From: Chitinophaga sp. CF418
GTDB lineage: Bacteria > Bacteroidota > Bacteroidia > Chitinophagales > Chitinophagaceae
Assembly (NCBI RefSeq): GCF_900142925.1
Contig: NZ_FRCN01000001.1
Coordinates: 434,001 to 498,000 of the forward strand
Direction: 5' to 3'
DNA: 64,000 bases
The notes beneath the pieces were generated by a model. It was not told the DNA's origin. It made no database searches and was given only the letters and a program-made list of their open reading frames with translations. This document shows, piece after piece, positions 1 to 7,444 of the stretch. Both the position numbers and the translations under genes were made by a program. Position 1 is the stretch's first letter. Each line of letters starts with the position of its first letter.

Positions 1-2
1 TG

Positions 3-101
3 CTGACTGATGTCAATGAATTGAAATCGGTGTCTTATAAAGATAAAAATGGCCGAGTTGTAATGACTGCCTCTCAGGGGATAAATTATCTAATAATTTA
101 A
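3..101 (+). pseudogene. Internal fragment of an RHS/YD-type protein (plus strand, cut by window edge)
   Basis: The third plus-strand frame is open from the left edge to a TAA at 99-101. Its last part reads VSYKDKNGRVVMTASQG, resembling the middle part of the large RHS/YD-type secreted proteins of Bacteroidota (usual form YKDKxGRVVxT). After GGG at 78-80 the similarity ends, and the reading runs into the antisense of the gene on the other strand before stopping. The fragment therefore faces the minus-strand RHS N-terminus head to head. The assignment rests on a short motif remembered from the family. The fragment cannot be a complete gene; the rest lies outside the window. Confidence 0.55.
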
Positions 102-597
102 CCGCACCAGTGGCAGAGACTACAAAACTTCCCTGACGCCCGTTAAAACTAAAGTTAAAAATGTCTAATTCTCTGTCATCTATTACAGTTGCATCATGCC
201 TGTAAAAAGGAATTTTATAGTCAAATAAAGGCATCAATGCCGCTTTGCTTGGCATTGGAGTATTGCTGTAATTACTAAACGCTCTTCCAGTAGCATACAT
301 ATCACCTGTTAATTTTCCCCCAACCTGGTCATCAGGTTCTCCTCTGGTAGACCGAGTAACCATGCCCCCAACTTCCATTTCCCATCCCAATCCAACGTTT
401 GATGCCAGATCGCTTACTCTAATACCATTACCGCCAGTATAAGTAAGACTTATAGAAGTAGATAACCTATCTCCATTACTATAATTAAACAAAGGGAAGT
501 TGGCTAATGCTCTTCCGGTCGACAAATCTACCTGAGCAAATGACGTACCAGCGCCAAATAAAAGCACCAACAGTGACAGATAAAGGGACTTCAACAT
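13..597 (-). pseudogene. RHS/YD-type secreted protein, N-terminal part only (rearranged)
   Basis: 194 codons opening with a signal peptide (MLKSLYLSLLVLLFGAGTSF, then AQ). The body matches the N-terminus of large Bacteroidota RHS/YD-type proteins: VDLSTG near residue 23, SLTYTGGNGIRVSD, then NVGLGWEMEVGG and TRGEPDDQ. Homologues are normally more than 1,000 residues with YD repeats and a variable toxin-like C-terminus. Here the family pattern ends at VKLLDN (codons around 85-102) and the last 22 codons are the antisense of another RHS segment. I infer a rearranged or broken copy. Such proteins are thought to be polymorphic envelope or secreted toxins or cell-surface proteins. Whether it is expressed is unknown. 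Confidence 0.7.
82..100. repeat. Palindrome at the RHS rearrangement junction
   Basis: TAAATTAT (82-89), a 3-bp spacer CTA, and ATAATTTA (93-100) form a perfect inverted repeat exactly where the two opposed RHS reading frames meet. It could be a recombination crossover site or a chance AT-rich palindrome. Confidence 0.6.
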
Positions 598-937
598 ATA
601 AACTAAGAAATAATACTAGAATTAGCTAAAGGCTAAACAATGCTCAATATAGGTCATTATACAGGGCAAGGTCAACTTAACAGACTACAAAGATATAACT
701 CGTCCACACCAACATTGATAACACATTAGTCGTACCACATGATTATCGTACGGGTAAATCTGGGCATATCACAATATTAAAGCCTAACTGCGTCATGTAT
801 CTGCGCAATATATATTACCCCAAAACATAAAGAAACATTCACGACAACAGTATAACAAAAATTTTAGTAAATTTACTCACAATCCCCGGCATCTCTATCC
901 CCCCTTCTGATTGTCACATCATTTAACTCCAATGATT
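598..937. other. Intergenic region between divergent envelope genes
   Basis: About 340 bp with no convincing gene. It must contain promoters for the minus-strand RHS fragment and the plus-strand barrel protein. A TATCTTTG box (TAnnTTTG type) reads leftward at 688-695, without a clear TTTG partner. No repeat or RNA gene was seen. Confidence 0.4.
688..695 (-). promoter_or_regulatory. Possible -7 box for the RHS fragment
   Basis: On the minus strand this reads TATCTTTG, a full match to the Bacteroidota TAnnTTTG element, about 90 bp before the start codon at 597. No good -33 TTTG was found, so support is weak. Confidence 0.3.
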
Positions 938-1879
938 ATGAAAACGTGTATACTCATCATTTTCATGTTATATATCTCTCATTCCATACTCGCTCAGGAA
1001 AAGGACACTGCCAACCACTACCAGCAACTGAAAGAAAAATACCAGCGACTAAAAGACTCTGTCTCCCGATTATCACCTTTCATTCCAGCTGTATCATCTG
1101 TACTCATCAACCACCAGCAATTAGAGCTAAACTTCTTTGCATCTATCATTTCAGCGAATAACTACAGAGATGACGACGGACACCTTGGTGACCTCAATGC
1201 CCGTCAAACATACCTCTATCGTACATTACAGGCAACATACGGCGTATCGAAACATGCACGATTCAATGCAGGAATAGATGTCAATATTGTGATGGGAAGA
1301 ATAGACCAGGACAGAACCAGTTCTATGTTTAAGGTATTTGACTCAGGTGTAGAAGGTAACAGCAGGTTTGCAAGAGCCATTACATCTGTAGCAGCAAGGA
1401 TCAGGTGGAGGCCATTAAGGAGGAACTACAATTTCACAATACAAAGCAGCATCTCCTTCCCTACCGGCATCAGCCGGGAGAAGCAGCAGGTATTAGGGTA
1501 CAGCCAGATCTTTCTCACGTCTCAGTTCCTGTACAATCAGCCCTTGAGTGAACGCCTGTTCCTCTTTTCCCAACTAGGCTTACAATATGGATTTGAGAGA
1601 GAGAATACCCCGGCAGTATTCTTCTCTCCCATCTCCCTGTACTTAAGTTATTTAATCCCCAGAAAAACGATCCCCTTTATTTTGTTCAATTATATTCCGA
1701 TGTTCAGCAAGGATAACAGCTGGTCCTACAGTCGCTATACAATGCAGGTTGGCGGCGGACTACAATACCAGATCACCCGCCGCTTGCTGATCAATGGCTA
1801 TTATGCCAATGACATAAAAGGAAAAAACTACCCCGACTTTAACACCTACAGTCTCAGCTTACGATATGTGCTACACTAA
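938..1879 (+). CDS. Secreted outer-membrane beta-barrel-like protein, function unknown
   Basis: About 313 residues from the ATG at 938; an ATG two codons earlier (932) is equally possible. A signal peptide (MKTCILIIFMLYISHSILAQ) is followed by a short helical stretch rich in K, Q and L, then alternating hydrophobic/aromatic strands to a C-terminal aromatic pattern (SLSLRYVLH). This is typical of an outer-membrane beta-barrel with a terminal strand signature. I recognise no named family; it resembles transporter-like barrels often annotated hypothetical in Bacteroidota. It ends 4 bp before the convergent IPT/TIG gene, so the two share a tight 3' junction. Confidence 0.7.
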   Translation: MKTCILIIFMLYISHSILAQEKDTANHYQQLKEKYQRLKDSVSRLSPFIPAVSSVLINHQQLELNFFASIISANNYRDDDGHLGDLNARQTYLYRTLQATYGVSKHARFNAGIDVNIVMGRIDQDRTSSMFKVFDSGVEGNSRFARAITSVAARIRWRPLRRNYNFTIQSSISFPTGISREKQQVLGYSQIFLTSQFLYNQPLSERLFLFSQLGLQYGFERENTPAVFFSPISLYLSYLIPRKTIPFILFNYIPMFSKDNSWSYSRYTMQVGGGLQYQITRRLLINGYYANDIKGKNYPDFNTYSLSLRYVLH

Positions 1880-1883
1880 TAAC

Positions 1884-2888
1884 TCAAGGATCACATTGCA
1901 GATTAGGATCATTGGATCTCCTGTCAAACGTACATGTTGAGATCGTACCTGTCTTGGAGGAGATGAGCACCATTTTTAACACACAGGGATTAGCTGTTGA
2001 AGAGGAGAATTGTCCTGCAAAGGTTTCTCCTGTCTTCTTGTTGGTAAACTCAATATAGTTAAGGTCGTTATAGTCTTTGTTTGCATTGAAGTGATATTCA
2101 TAAGTGCCGGTCACATCATAATTGAATGTGCCGTCATCGGTATTGAGATCCACGAAGTTATTTCCATCTTGCTTCGAGAACAATCCGCAGGTCCAATTAT
2201 TGGAAATAGCAGGTACATAGTTGGGAGGAGGAATTGCAATAATTGAAAAGTTGACACTGGCAGGTCCTCCGGGTGGTGGTCCTGATACCTGGAAGTTGAG
2301 CGTAGACATCCCCTTGACAGTTTTCACCTTTACTGTTACCGTACCTGCAGGCAGATCTTTTGGCACTGTGACGGTAATCACCTTTTTGTTGTTGGTATAA
2401 ACAACAGCGTCCTTGTCATTAAAGGTTACACTGATAGCGCCTGAAAGATTATCGCCATAGATCAGCACAGGATATTCTGTGAAGTTCGCAGCAGGAATGA
2501 TCTTACTGAGTGTTGGCGGTAAAGGATCTATATTGTCCGGTTCTTTTATTACTTCAAATTGCAGTTCATTGGACTTGCCCCCGCTGGTATACACTGCTAT
2601 CTTATTTACGCCTATGGTGGCTCCCGCTGGCACTACCGTCGTAATAGCAGTACTGGTATTGCCCACAATGGTAGAAGCAGTACTATTAAACGTGATCTTG
2701 TCAGCACTACCCATGTTCTGACCATTCACCGTTACAGGCTCTCCTATAATGCCTTTCACCGGAGACACCGAACTAAGCGCAGGCACCGGGATAACTTCTT
2801 TTTTGGATGATTTGCCGCACTGCGGACCGGTAAACAGAATGATCAGCAACAGCAGGAATAGCTGGTTGATCCTTACCATCTGTTTCAT
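1884..2888 (-). CDS. IPT/TIG-domain lipoprotein
   Basis: 334 residues from the ATG at 2888; an upstream TTG at 2897 is less likely. The N-terminus is a hydrophobic signal ending FTGPQC, a relaxed Bacteroidota lipobox, so Cys24 is probably lipidated. Two IPT/TIG immunoglobulin-like domains follow (about 36-116 and 126-202), each with the ..SPVKGIIGEPVTVNGQN.. type opening. A proline/glycine linker then leads to a C-terminal region of about 125 residues with cysteines and no domain I recognise. IPT domains usually present surface binding modules (SusE/F-like glycan binders or surface anchors). It is the last gene of a three-gene minus-strand run with 2925-3914 and 3925-4791. Confidence 0.75.
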   Translation of the reverse strand: MKQMVRINQLFLLLLIILFTGPQCGKSSKKEVIPVPALSSVSPVKGIIGEPVTVNGQNMGSADKITFNSTASTIVGNTSTAITTVVPAGATIGVNKIAVYTSGGKSNELQFEVIKEPDNIDPLPPTLSKIIPAANFTEYPVLIYGDNLSGAISVTFNDKDAVVYTNNKKVITVTVPKDLPAGTVTVKVKTVKGMSTLNFQVSGPPPGGPASVNFSIIAIPPPNYVPAISNNWTCGLFSKQDGNNFVDLNTDDGTFNYDVTGTYEYHFNANKDYNDLNYIEFTNKKTGETFAGQFSSSTANPCVLKMVLISSKTGTISTCTFDRRSNDPNLQCDP

Positions 2889-2924
2889 AAGCGTCAATTT
2901 ATAGTACTGTTAATAAGCTGTCTG

Positions 2925-3914
2925 TTACATGGCCAATCTGCTTAAAAGGATCTGCGCCCTGTTATCCAGTTCCTGCAGCCTTCTTTCCAGTTGCAGTTGC
3001 GAAGCTTCTATCTCCCGCATAACGGTATCTTTAAAGTCCTTTCTCTTAGAGCCTTTGATCTCACCCCTGTTATATTCATTGATGTCTCTTATCTTTAAAT
3101 TCAAGGTGAAGATATTGGCACTATGCAGTTCACCCAATGCATAATTAAACCATTCCCTTACCTCAGTGGCTTTCGCTTCACTTTCCCAGAGGTCCGCCAC
3201 CATTTTTTCATATCCGCTATGTTTCCTGTTGATGTCCTCAAATGCTTCATTATAGCTGTTCACCGCATCTGTAAGCACCTGCATAGCCTGCGCGTCGTCA
3301 AATGCATGCCTTGCCGTGAATTTAAAGGCATCTTTCAGGTCTTTTGCCTCGTTCGTATAATTATTAATAGCAGCAGCCAGCTGCGGGTAAAAGTCCTTCC
3401 TTCTTCTGTCAAGATCTATCTGATCTTTCAGATCTTCCAGTTTAATGTTGGTCATCTTCTGGATCTCGTCTCTGAAGGCGACTAAGGACTGCTCTATACC
3501 GTCCTGTTTTACTCCCAGCTGCAACAGCCCATTCTTGATCTCGTTGTTACTTCTGGCAACAGCGCGGGTAAGAATATCCTTAGGAGAATCCCCAACAATG
3601 AATACAGTGGCAATGCTACTATCCTTCGGCACTGCTACACTTCCTCCTGGTGGGTACAGGATGCTCTGGTCACTATCCACCAGTTCCAGTGTTACCGTAC
3701 TGACGTTGTTGTTAATAGGAATGATGAACTGTCCATCTGTACCGGTAGTTCCTCTACCCTGGTCCACCAGCCTGACGGAGATATTGTTCAGCGCTTTACT
3801 TCCATCGAAAAGCACTACCCTTCCTTTAAACCTTCTTACGTTCTGGCTGAAACAAAAATGAGTAAGCAATAGCAAGCATATTGCAAGGCAGCATCTCAAA
3901 CATCCTTTTGGCAT
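2925..3914 (-). CDS. Secreted coiled-coil protein with carboxypeptidase-regulatory-like domain
   Basis: 329 residues with a signal peptide (ending THFCFSQ). Residues about 27-110 form a carboxypeptidase-D regulatory-like beta-sandwich (RRFKGRVVLFDG, VRLVDQGRGTTGTDGQF). Residues 115-329 are strongly charged and helical, with long heptad-like stretches such as EDLKDQIDLDRRRKDF, suggesting a periplasmic coiled coil. No enzymatic motif is visible. It lies 10 bp downstream of the membrane protein 3925-4791, which carries a similar domain, and 36 bp upstream of the IPT lipoprotein; the three are probably one operon. I do not know its function; a structural or scaffolding role in the envelope is an inference. 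Confidence 0.65.
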   Translation of the reverse strand: MPKGCLRCCLAICLLLLTHFCFSQNVRRFKGRVVLFDGSKALNNISVRLVDQGRGTTGTDGQFIIPINNNVSTVTLELVDSDQSILYPPGGSVAVPKDSSIATVFIVGDSPKDILTRAVARSNNEIKNGLLQLGVKQDGIEQSLVAFRDEIQKMTNIKLEDLKDQIDLDRRRKDFYPQLAAAINNYTNEAKDLKDAFKFTARHAFDDAQAMQVLTDAVNSYNEAFEDINRKHSGYEKMVADLWESEAKATEVREWFNYALGELHSANIFTLNLKIRDINEYNRGEIKGSKRKDFKDTVMREIEASQLQLERRLQELDNRAQILLSRLAM

Positions 3915-3924
3915 ATGTATCAGA

Positions 3925-4791
3925 TTAAGGGGTCTTATCTATTCTCAGATCAATTGGTATTGTTGATGAAATAGTCACTACTTCGTTGAACCTGGTGATC
4001 CCATCCGTAACAATCTTCAGCTGCGCCTTCTCTCCTGCTGGCAATGGAACTGTCAGGGAAAAATTGCCATTGGGATCTGTATAACAGATGGCCAGTCCAC
4101 TGGAAAAATCAAGTAACGCATGCCCTACAGCCATGTTCTTCTGATCAAGCACGGAACCTCTGACCAATGTAGACGTTGATTCCCGGGTCCTGTTAACATG
4201 GATATCCACATAGTCATCATTTTTAGAGATCAGCACTTCATTGGAATCTGCCAGCTGATAGTTCTTAATGGAAGGTAATATCCTGACTTTTCTGTTGTTA
4301 TACTTTTCGGGTATGTTATAGAACGCCACCTCACCATCATGGATATTCACTGTCTTAGGCTCTTTTCCTATATATAACGTTACCGTACCTTCATTCAAGG
4401 CATTCATGGGCTGATCATTGCTGACAATACGCATTTTCAAATCAAACTGTTCCTTCTTGTTGTAGTTTGGCATAATAAAGCCACCGCCCACAACGAGGAC
4501 AAATATCACGATGGGCCCTGTCAACTGTAGCTTTCCGTAAGAGACGCTTTCATTTGATGTAAAGGAGGCATATGACTTCATGGCGCCTGCCAGGAAAGCT
4601 GCACTACTGAATCCGAGGGGGATGAGAATGATGTAATAAATATTTCCTGTGATCCCAAGGTCCTCTAACTTTTTACCATAGAAGATCAATGTGCCCGCAG
4701 CCAGGAAGGACAACAGGAAAGCCGCCCCACTGATCCATATCCAGTTCATACGGCGCCTTGGGGCTGAGCGTCCGTTTGCAACAGTCTTCAT
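3925..4791 (-). CDS. Inner-membrane protein with C-terminal carboxypeptidase-regulatory-like domain
   Basis: 288 residues. A basic N-terminus (RSAPRRR) precedes three hydrophobic segments at about 16-40, 52-70 and 90-108. The rest (from about 112) is soluble, containing a region with VTLYIGKEPKTVNIHDG and a carboxypeptidase-regulatory-like domain at about 205-285 (GSVLDQKNMAVGHALLDF, TDPNGNFSLTVPLP). The soluble part is probably periplasmic. First gene of the three-gene envelope operon (3925, 2925, 1884). No named family is recognised. Confidence 0.65.
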   Translation of the reverse strand: MKTVANGRSAPRRRMNWIWISGAAFLLSFLAAGTLIFYGKKLEDLGITGNIYYIILIPLGFSSAAFLAGAMKSYASFTSNESVSYGKLQLTGPIVIFVLVVGGGFIMPNYNKKEQFDLKMRIVSNDQPMNALNEGTVTLYIGKEPKTVNIHDGEVAFYNIPEKYNNRKVRILPSIKNYQLADSNEVLISKNDDYVDIHVNRTRESTSTLVRGSVLDQKNMAVGHALLDFSSGLAICYTDPNGNFSLTVPLPAGEKAQLKIVTDGITRFNEVVTISSTIPIDLRIDKTP

Positions 4792-5370
4792 AATATCATT
4801 CGCATGAGCTTATAATCAAGCCATAGAAAATAAATGCTATTGGTGATAAACGCTATTGGTGATTGGCATACTATATCCGCCCGGCTATATACCTGGATTA
4901 TTACTTTTAGTGTTGAATGAAATATGGCAGCCTCACATGTATTTCATCTTCGTGCTACGCGCTTGAACCATCATCTTATCACATTGTAGAGGAAATTGGG
5001 GTGAGGGGTCTTTATAACGAATTTGCTTATGTTAAGTTATAAATATTTTTCCAAACTGCTATCAGTATTTTTTATTACTGTATAAAATTGGCTAATAGAT
5101 GAAATGCAATACCGTACAGGGCCATAGGAGATTATTATAATTTATTTATTTCAATCATCGATCCACAGTAGTGATGTTGGTAATAGAAAGAAGCCATAGA
5201 CAAACACCCATATTTCATCACATTGGACACGTTGAGACTTATCTGTTCCTAATATTTAAATTGTAGCTAAATTCAATACGATTTTAATGGTGGCTAAAAA
5301 TTTTGTCCACCAATTAATAATTACTTAGTTTAGTGTTGTAATTCAATATTTAAAACAAAAACTGTATTAA
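4792..5370. other. AT-rich intergenic region
   Basis: About 580 bp between divergent genes with no supported gene. A 12-bp direct repeat (GCTATTGGTGAT) occurs twice near 4836-4864. The right end holds a promoter-like pair for the small coiled-coil gene (5301-5333). No RNA gene recognised. Confidence 0.4.
5301..5333 (+). promoter_or_regulatory. Bacteroidota-type promoter for the small coiled-coil gene
   Basis: TTTTG at 5301-5305 and TAGTTTAG at 5326-5333 (one mismatch to TAnnTTTG) are separated by 20 bp, the spacing expected for the main Bacteroidota sigma factor, about 38 bp upstream of the ATG at 5371. Confidence 0.45.
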
Positions 5371-5586
5371 ATGTCGGAAAGTCAATTTGAAACATTATTA
5401 GCAACCGTAAAATCAATGGAATCTAAATTTGACAAGAGATTCGATTCTGTTGAAAATAGATTAGATCAAGTTGAAGTAGAATTAGTTGGTATTAAAGGAG
5501 AGTTGAAAAGGCTCGAACATTGGACGCCTTATAATGCAAATCAAGATACTGTCACCAAATTGGCAGCTATCAATGGCCGTAAGTAA
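5371..5586 (+). CDS. Small coiled-coil protein, function unknown
   Basis: 71 residues, no signal peptide or membrane segment. Residues about 5-50 are a heptad-patterned amphipathic helix (FDKRFDSVENRLDQVEVELVGIKGELKRLEHW), so a coiled-coil oligomer is likely. Such short proteins are often annotated hypothetical; some are antisense-facing partners in phage or toxin loci, but nothing here supports that. A promoter-like pair precedes it and a strong terminator (5622-5653) follows, so it is probably a real monocistronic gene. Its AT-richness exceeds that of its neighbours, which may indicate acquisition. Confidence 0.6.
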   Translation: MSESQFETLLATVKSMESKFDKRFDSVENRLDQVEVELVGIKGELKRLEHWTPYNANQDTVTKLAAINGRK

Positions 5587-5621
5587 GTAAACAATTGTCT
5601 ACTATACCCCTAAATGAATTG

Positions 5622-5653
5622 AACCTTATCAGTTACCTGATAAGGTTTTTTAT
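5622..5653 (+). terminator. Rho-independent terminator
   Basis: A perfect 11-bp stem (5622-5632 with 5637-5647), TTAC loop, then a T-rich tract. It closes the small coiled-coil gene. Confidence 0.85.
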
Positions 5654-5779
5654 TTTACAAATCAGCTTTCTTTGGTAAGACGATCTTTCTTTATAATCAA
5701 TGGCTTACTTGATCTAATACGGTTCGGATCGGTAGTTTTTAAAATTGATAGACAGGCTTAAAACAGCGCTTAGAAGATA

Positions 5780-5830
5780 GAAAACAGAAAGAAGCTGCCA
5801 ATACTTTGACGCTTCTTTCTGTTTTCCTTT
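5780..5830 (-). terminator. Terminator of SusC/SusD pair 1
   Basis: A perfect 16-bp inverted repeat (5780-5795 with 5811-5826) with a 15-nt loop lies about 90 bp past the SusD stop. Read on the minus strand, the right side of the stem ends in TTTTC and a pyrimidine-rich stretch. Confidence 0.7.
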
Positions 5831-5915
5831 ATGTTGCCCCCTCTCATTGCTCCGGATGGTCATGCGGCAGGTAATGCAAACACCAGCTCTTCGACGATCG
5901 TTCTTCTTTGCAGCA

Positions 5916-7427
5916 TCAATAGTCCTCATTCTGTTCCAGCGAAAGGTAACTATCCACTTCTGTTTGCGGGAAGGGGAATACGTAATTCTTCGGCAGGAAC
6001 TTCCTGTTCACACCACCGGGATTTACAACCGCGGGCAACACTGTAGCAGCTGTCTTCCATCTCAACAAGTCGAAGTACCGCAATCCTTCCAATGCAAACT
6101 CCACTCTCCTCTCCTGCCTGATGCGCAACCGCATTTCATCCTGCGACAAACCTGCAGATAATGGAGGCTGTTGTACGCTCTTACGGCCACGCACAGCATT
6201 CACTGCGTCATATACACTCTGATCAGGACCGCTCACTTCATTCTTTGCTTCTGCATACATCAGCAGGATATCTGCATAACGGATCAGCACGAAATCCTGG
6301 TCACTGCGGGTGGAATAATCTGTCGGTGCTCTTGTGGTATCGAGGTATTTCTTTACAAGAAATCCTGTCCTGTTATTCCCATCTTTCGCCGGATTAAAGA
6401 TTCCATCCGCACCATACTTCCAGGGATCACCCGGCACATAGATCGTCCTACGCAAACGGGCATCACGATTATCATAAGGATGTGCAGGATCATACAAAGG
6501 AGATTCGGTGATCTTCTTTCCATCCTTACACTCAAAAGCATCTGCCAGTCCTTTGATAGGCTGTATACGTTCCCATTGGTCCCATCCCATCTGATAATCT
6601 ATTGTATTGATCAGGTTAGGCAACTGGTAACGGGCAGAAAAGATGATCTCAGGATTGTTATTCTGGCCAGGCTTTACAAACAAACCATAGAATTCATCTG
6701 CAATACGGAACTTCCCACCATCTATGATCTGCTTCGCAGTAGCTGCAGCTTCTGTCCATCGTTCGTTATACAACAATACTCTTGCCTTCAGTCCAAGCGC
6801 TGTTGCCTTAACGATCTTACCACTGTACACTTCATCCGGCAACGACAACAAAGCAGTGTCTATATCTTTCAATACCTGCTCTACCACCTGCGCCTTCGTG
6901 CTCTTCTTCATATCCTTTGCATAGTCCAGCTCCTCAGGTTTCAATGTGATGATCACACCTCCATATGTCTTGCATAACTGGGAATAATAATAAGCCCGCA
7001 GAAAATATATCTGTGCTTTATATTGTGCTGTTGTAGCAACATTCAGTCTGGCTTTATCCACATTTGCCAGAAAATAATTGCAGGTAGCGATCGCCTTATA
7101 ATTCAGATTATACATATCATTCACTATACCGCCTGTAGTCGCTTCCAGTTGTGAAGTAGCAATACTGTTGAAAGCTCCGGTACGTGGCCAGGCATCATCA
7201 GAAATACCATCCCAGTACATGGTGAATGCACCAAAGCCTTCGGATATGGTGTTATTGTCAGACTGTGCAGACAGCAGCGCATAACAACCCGTGAGCGCCA
7301 GTTTTACATCTTCTTCTGACTTCCAGAAATTGTTACCAGATACTTTATCAAGAGGGTCTTTGTCGAGGTAATTGCTGCTGCAGGCCATCATGCCCGATAG
7401 CAGCAAAAAGTATATAATGTTTTTCAT
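5916..7427 (-). CDS. SusD/RagB-family glycan-binding lipoprotein (pair 1)
   Basis: 503 residues. The lipoprotein signal ends SGMMAC (Cys16), followed by the SusD opening SSNYLDKDPLDKVS. The middle is helical with TPR-like character, and the C-terminus has the conserved IRQERRVEFALEGLRYFDLL block. SusD proteins cap the SusC porin on the cell surface and capture oligosaccharide. The start is 18 bp after the SusC stop, so the two are co-transcribed as in other polysaccharide utilisation loci. No enzyme lies next to the pair, so the substrate cannot be read directly; a LacI-type site upstream of SusC hints at a link with the uronate genes. Confidence 0.93.
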   Translation of the reverse strand: MKNIIYFLLLSGMMACSSNYLDKDPLDKVSGNNFWKSEEDVKLALTGCYALLSAQSDNNTISEGFGAFTMYWDGISDDAWPRTGAFNSIATSQLEATTGGIVNDMYNLNYKAIATCNYFLANVDKARLNVATTAQYKAQIYFLRAYYYSQLCKTYGGVIITLKPEELDYAKDMKKSTKAQVVEQVLKDIDTALLSLPDEVYSGKIVKATALGLKARVLLYNERWTEAAATAKQIIDGGKFRIADEFYGLFVKPGQNNNPEIIFSARYQLPNLINTIDYQMGWDQWERIQPIKGLADAFECKDGKKITESPLYDPAHPYDNRDARLRRTIYVPGDPWKYGADGIFNPAKDGNNRTGFLVKKYLDTTRAPTDYSTRSDQDFVLIRYADILLMYAEAKNEVSGPDQSVYDAVNAVRGRKSVQQPPLSAGLSQDEMRLRIRQERRVEFALEGLRYFDLLRWKTAATVLPAVVNPGGVNRKFLPKNYVFPFPQTEVDSYLSLEQNEDY

Positions 7428-7444
7428 GACGTGTTTTTTAATGA

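Noticed and set aside
6171..6977. 268-codon plus-strand open frame
   Set aside because: It is antisense to the clear SusD gene and shows no domain-like sequence.
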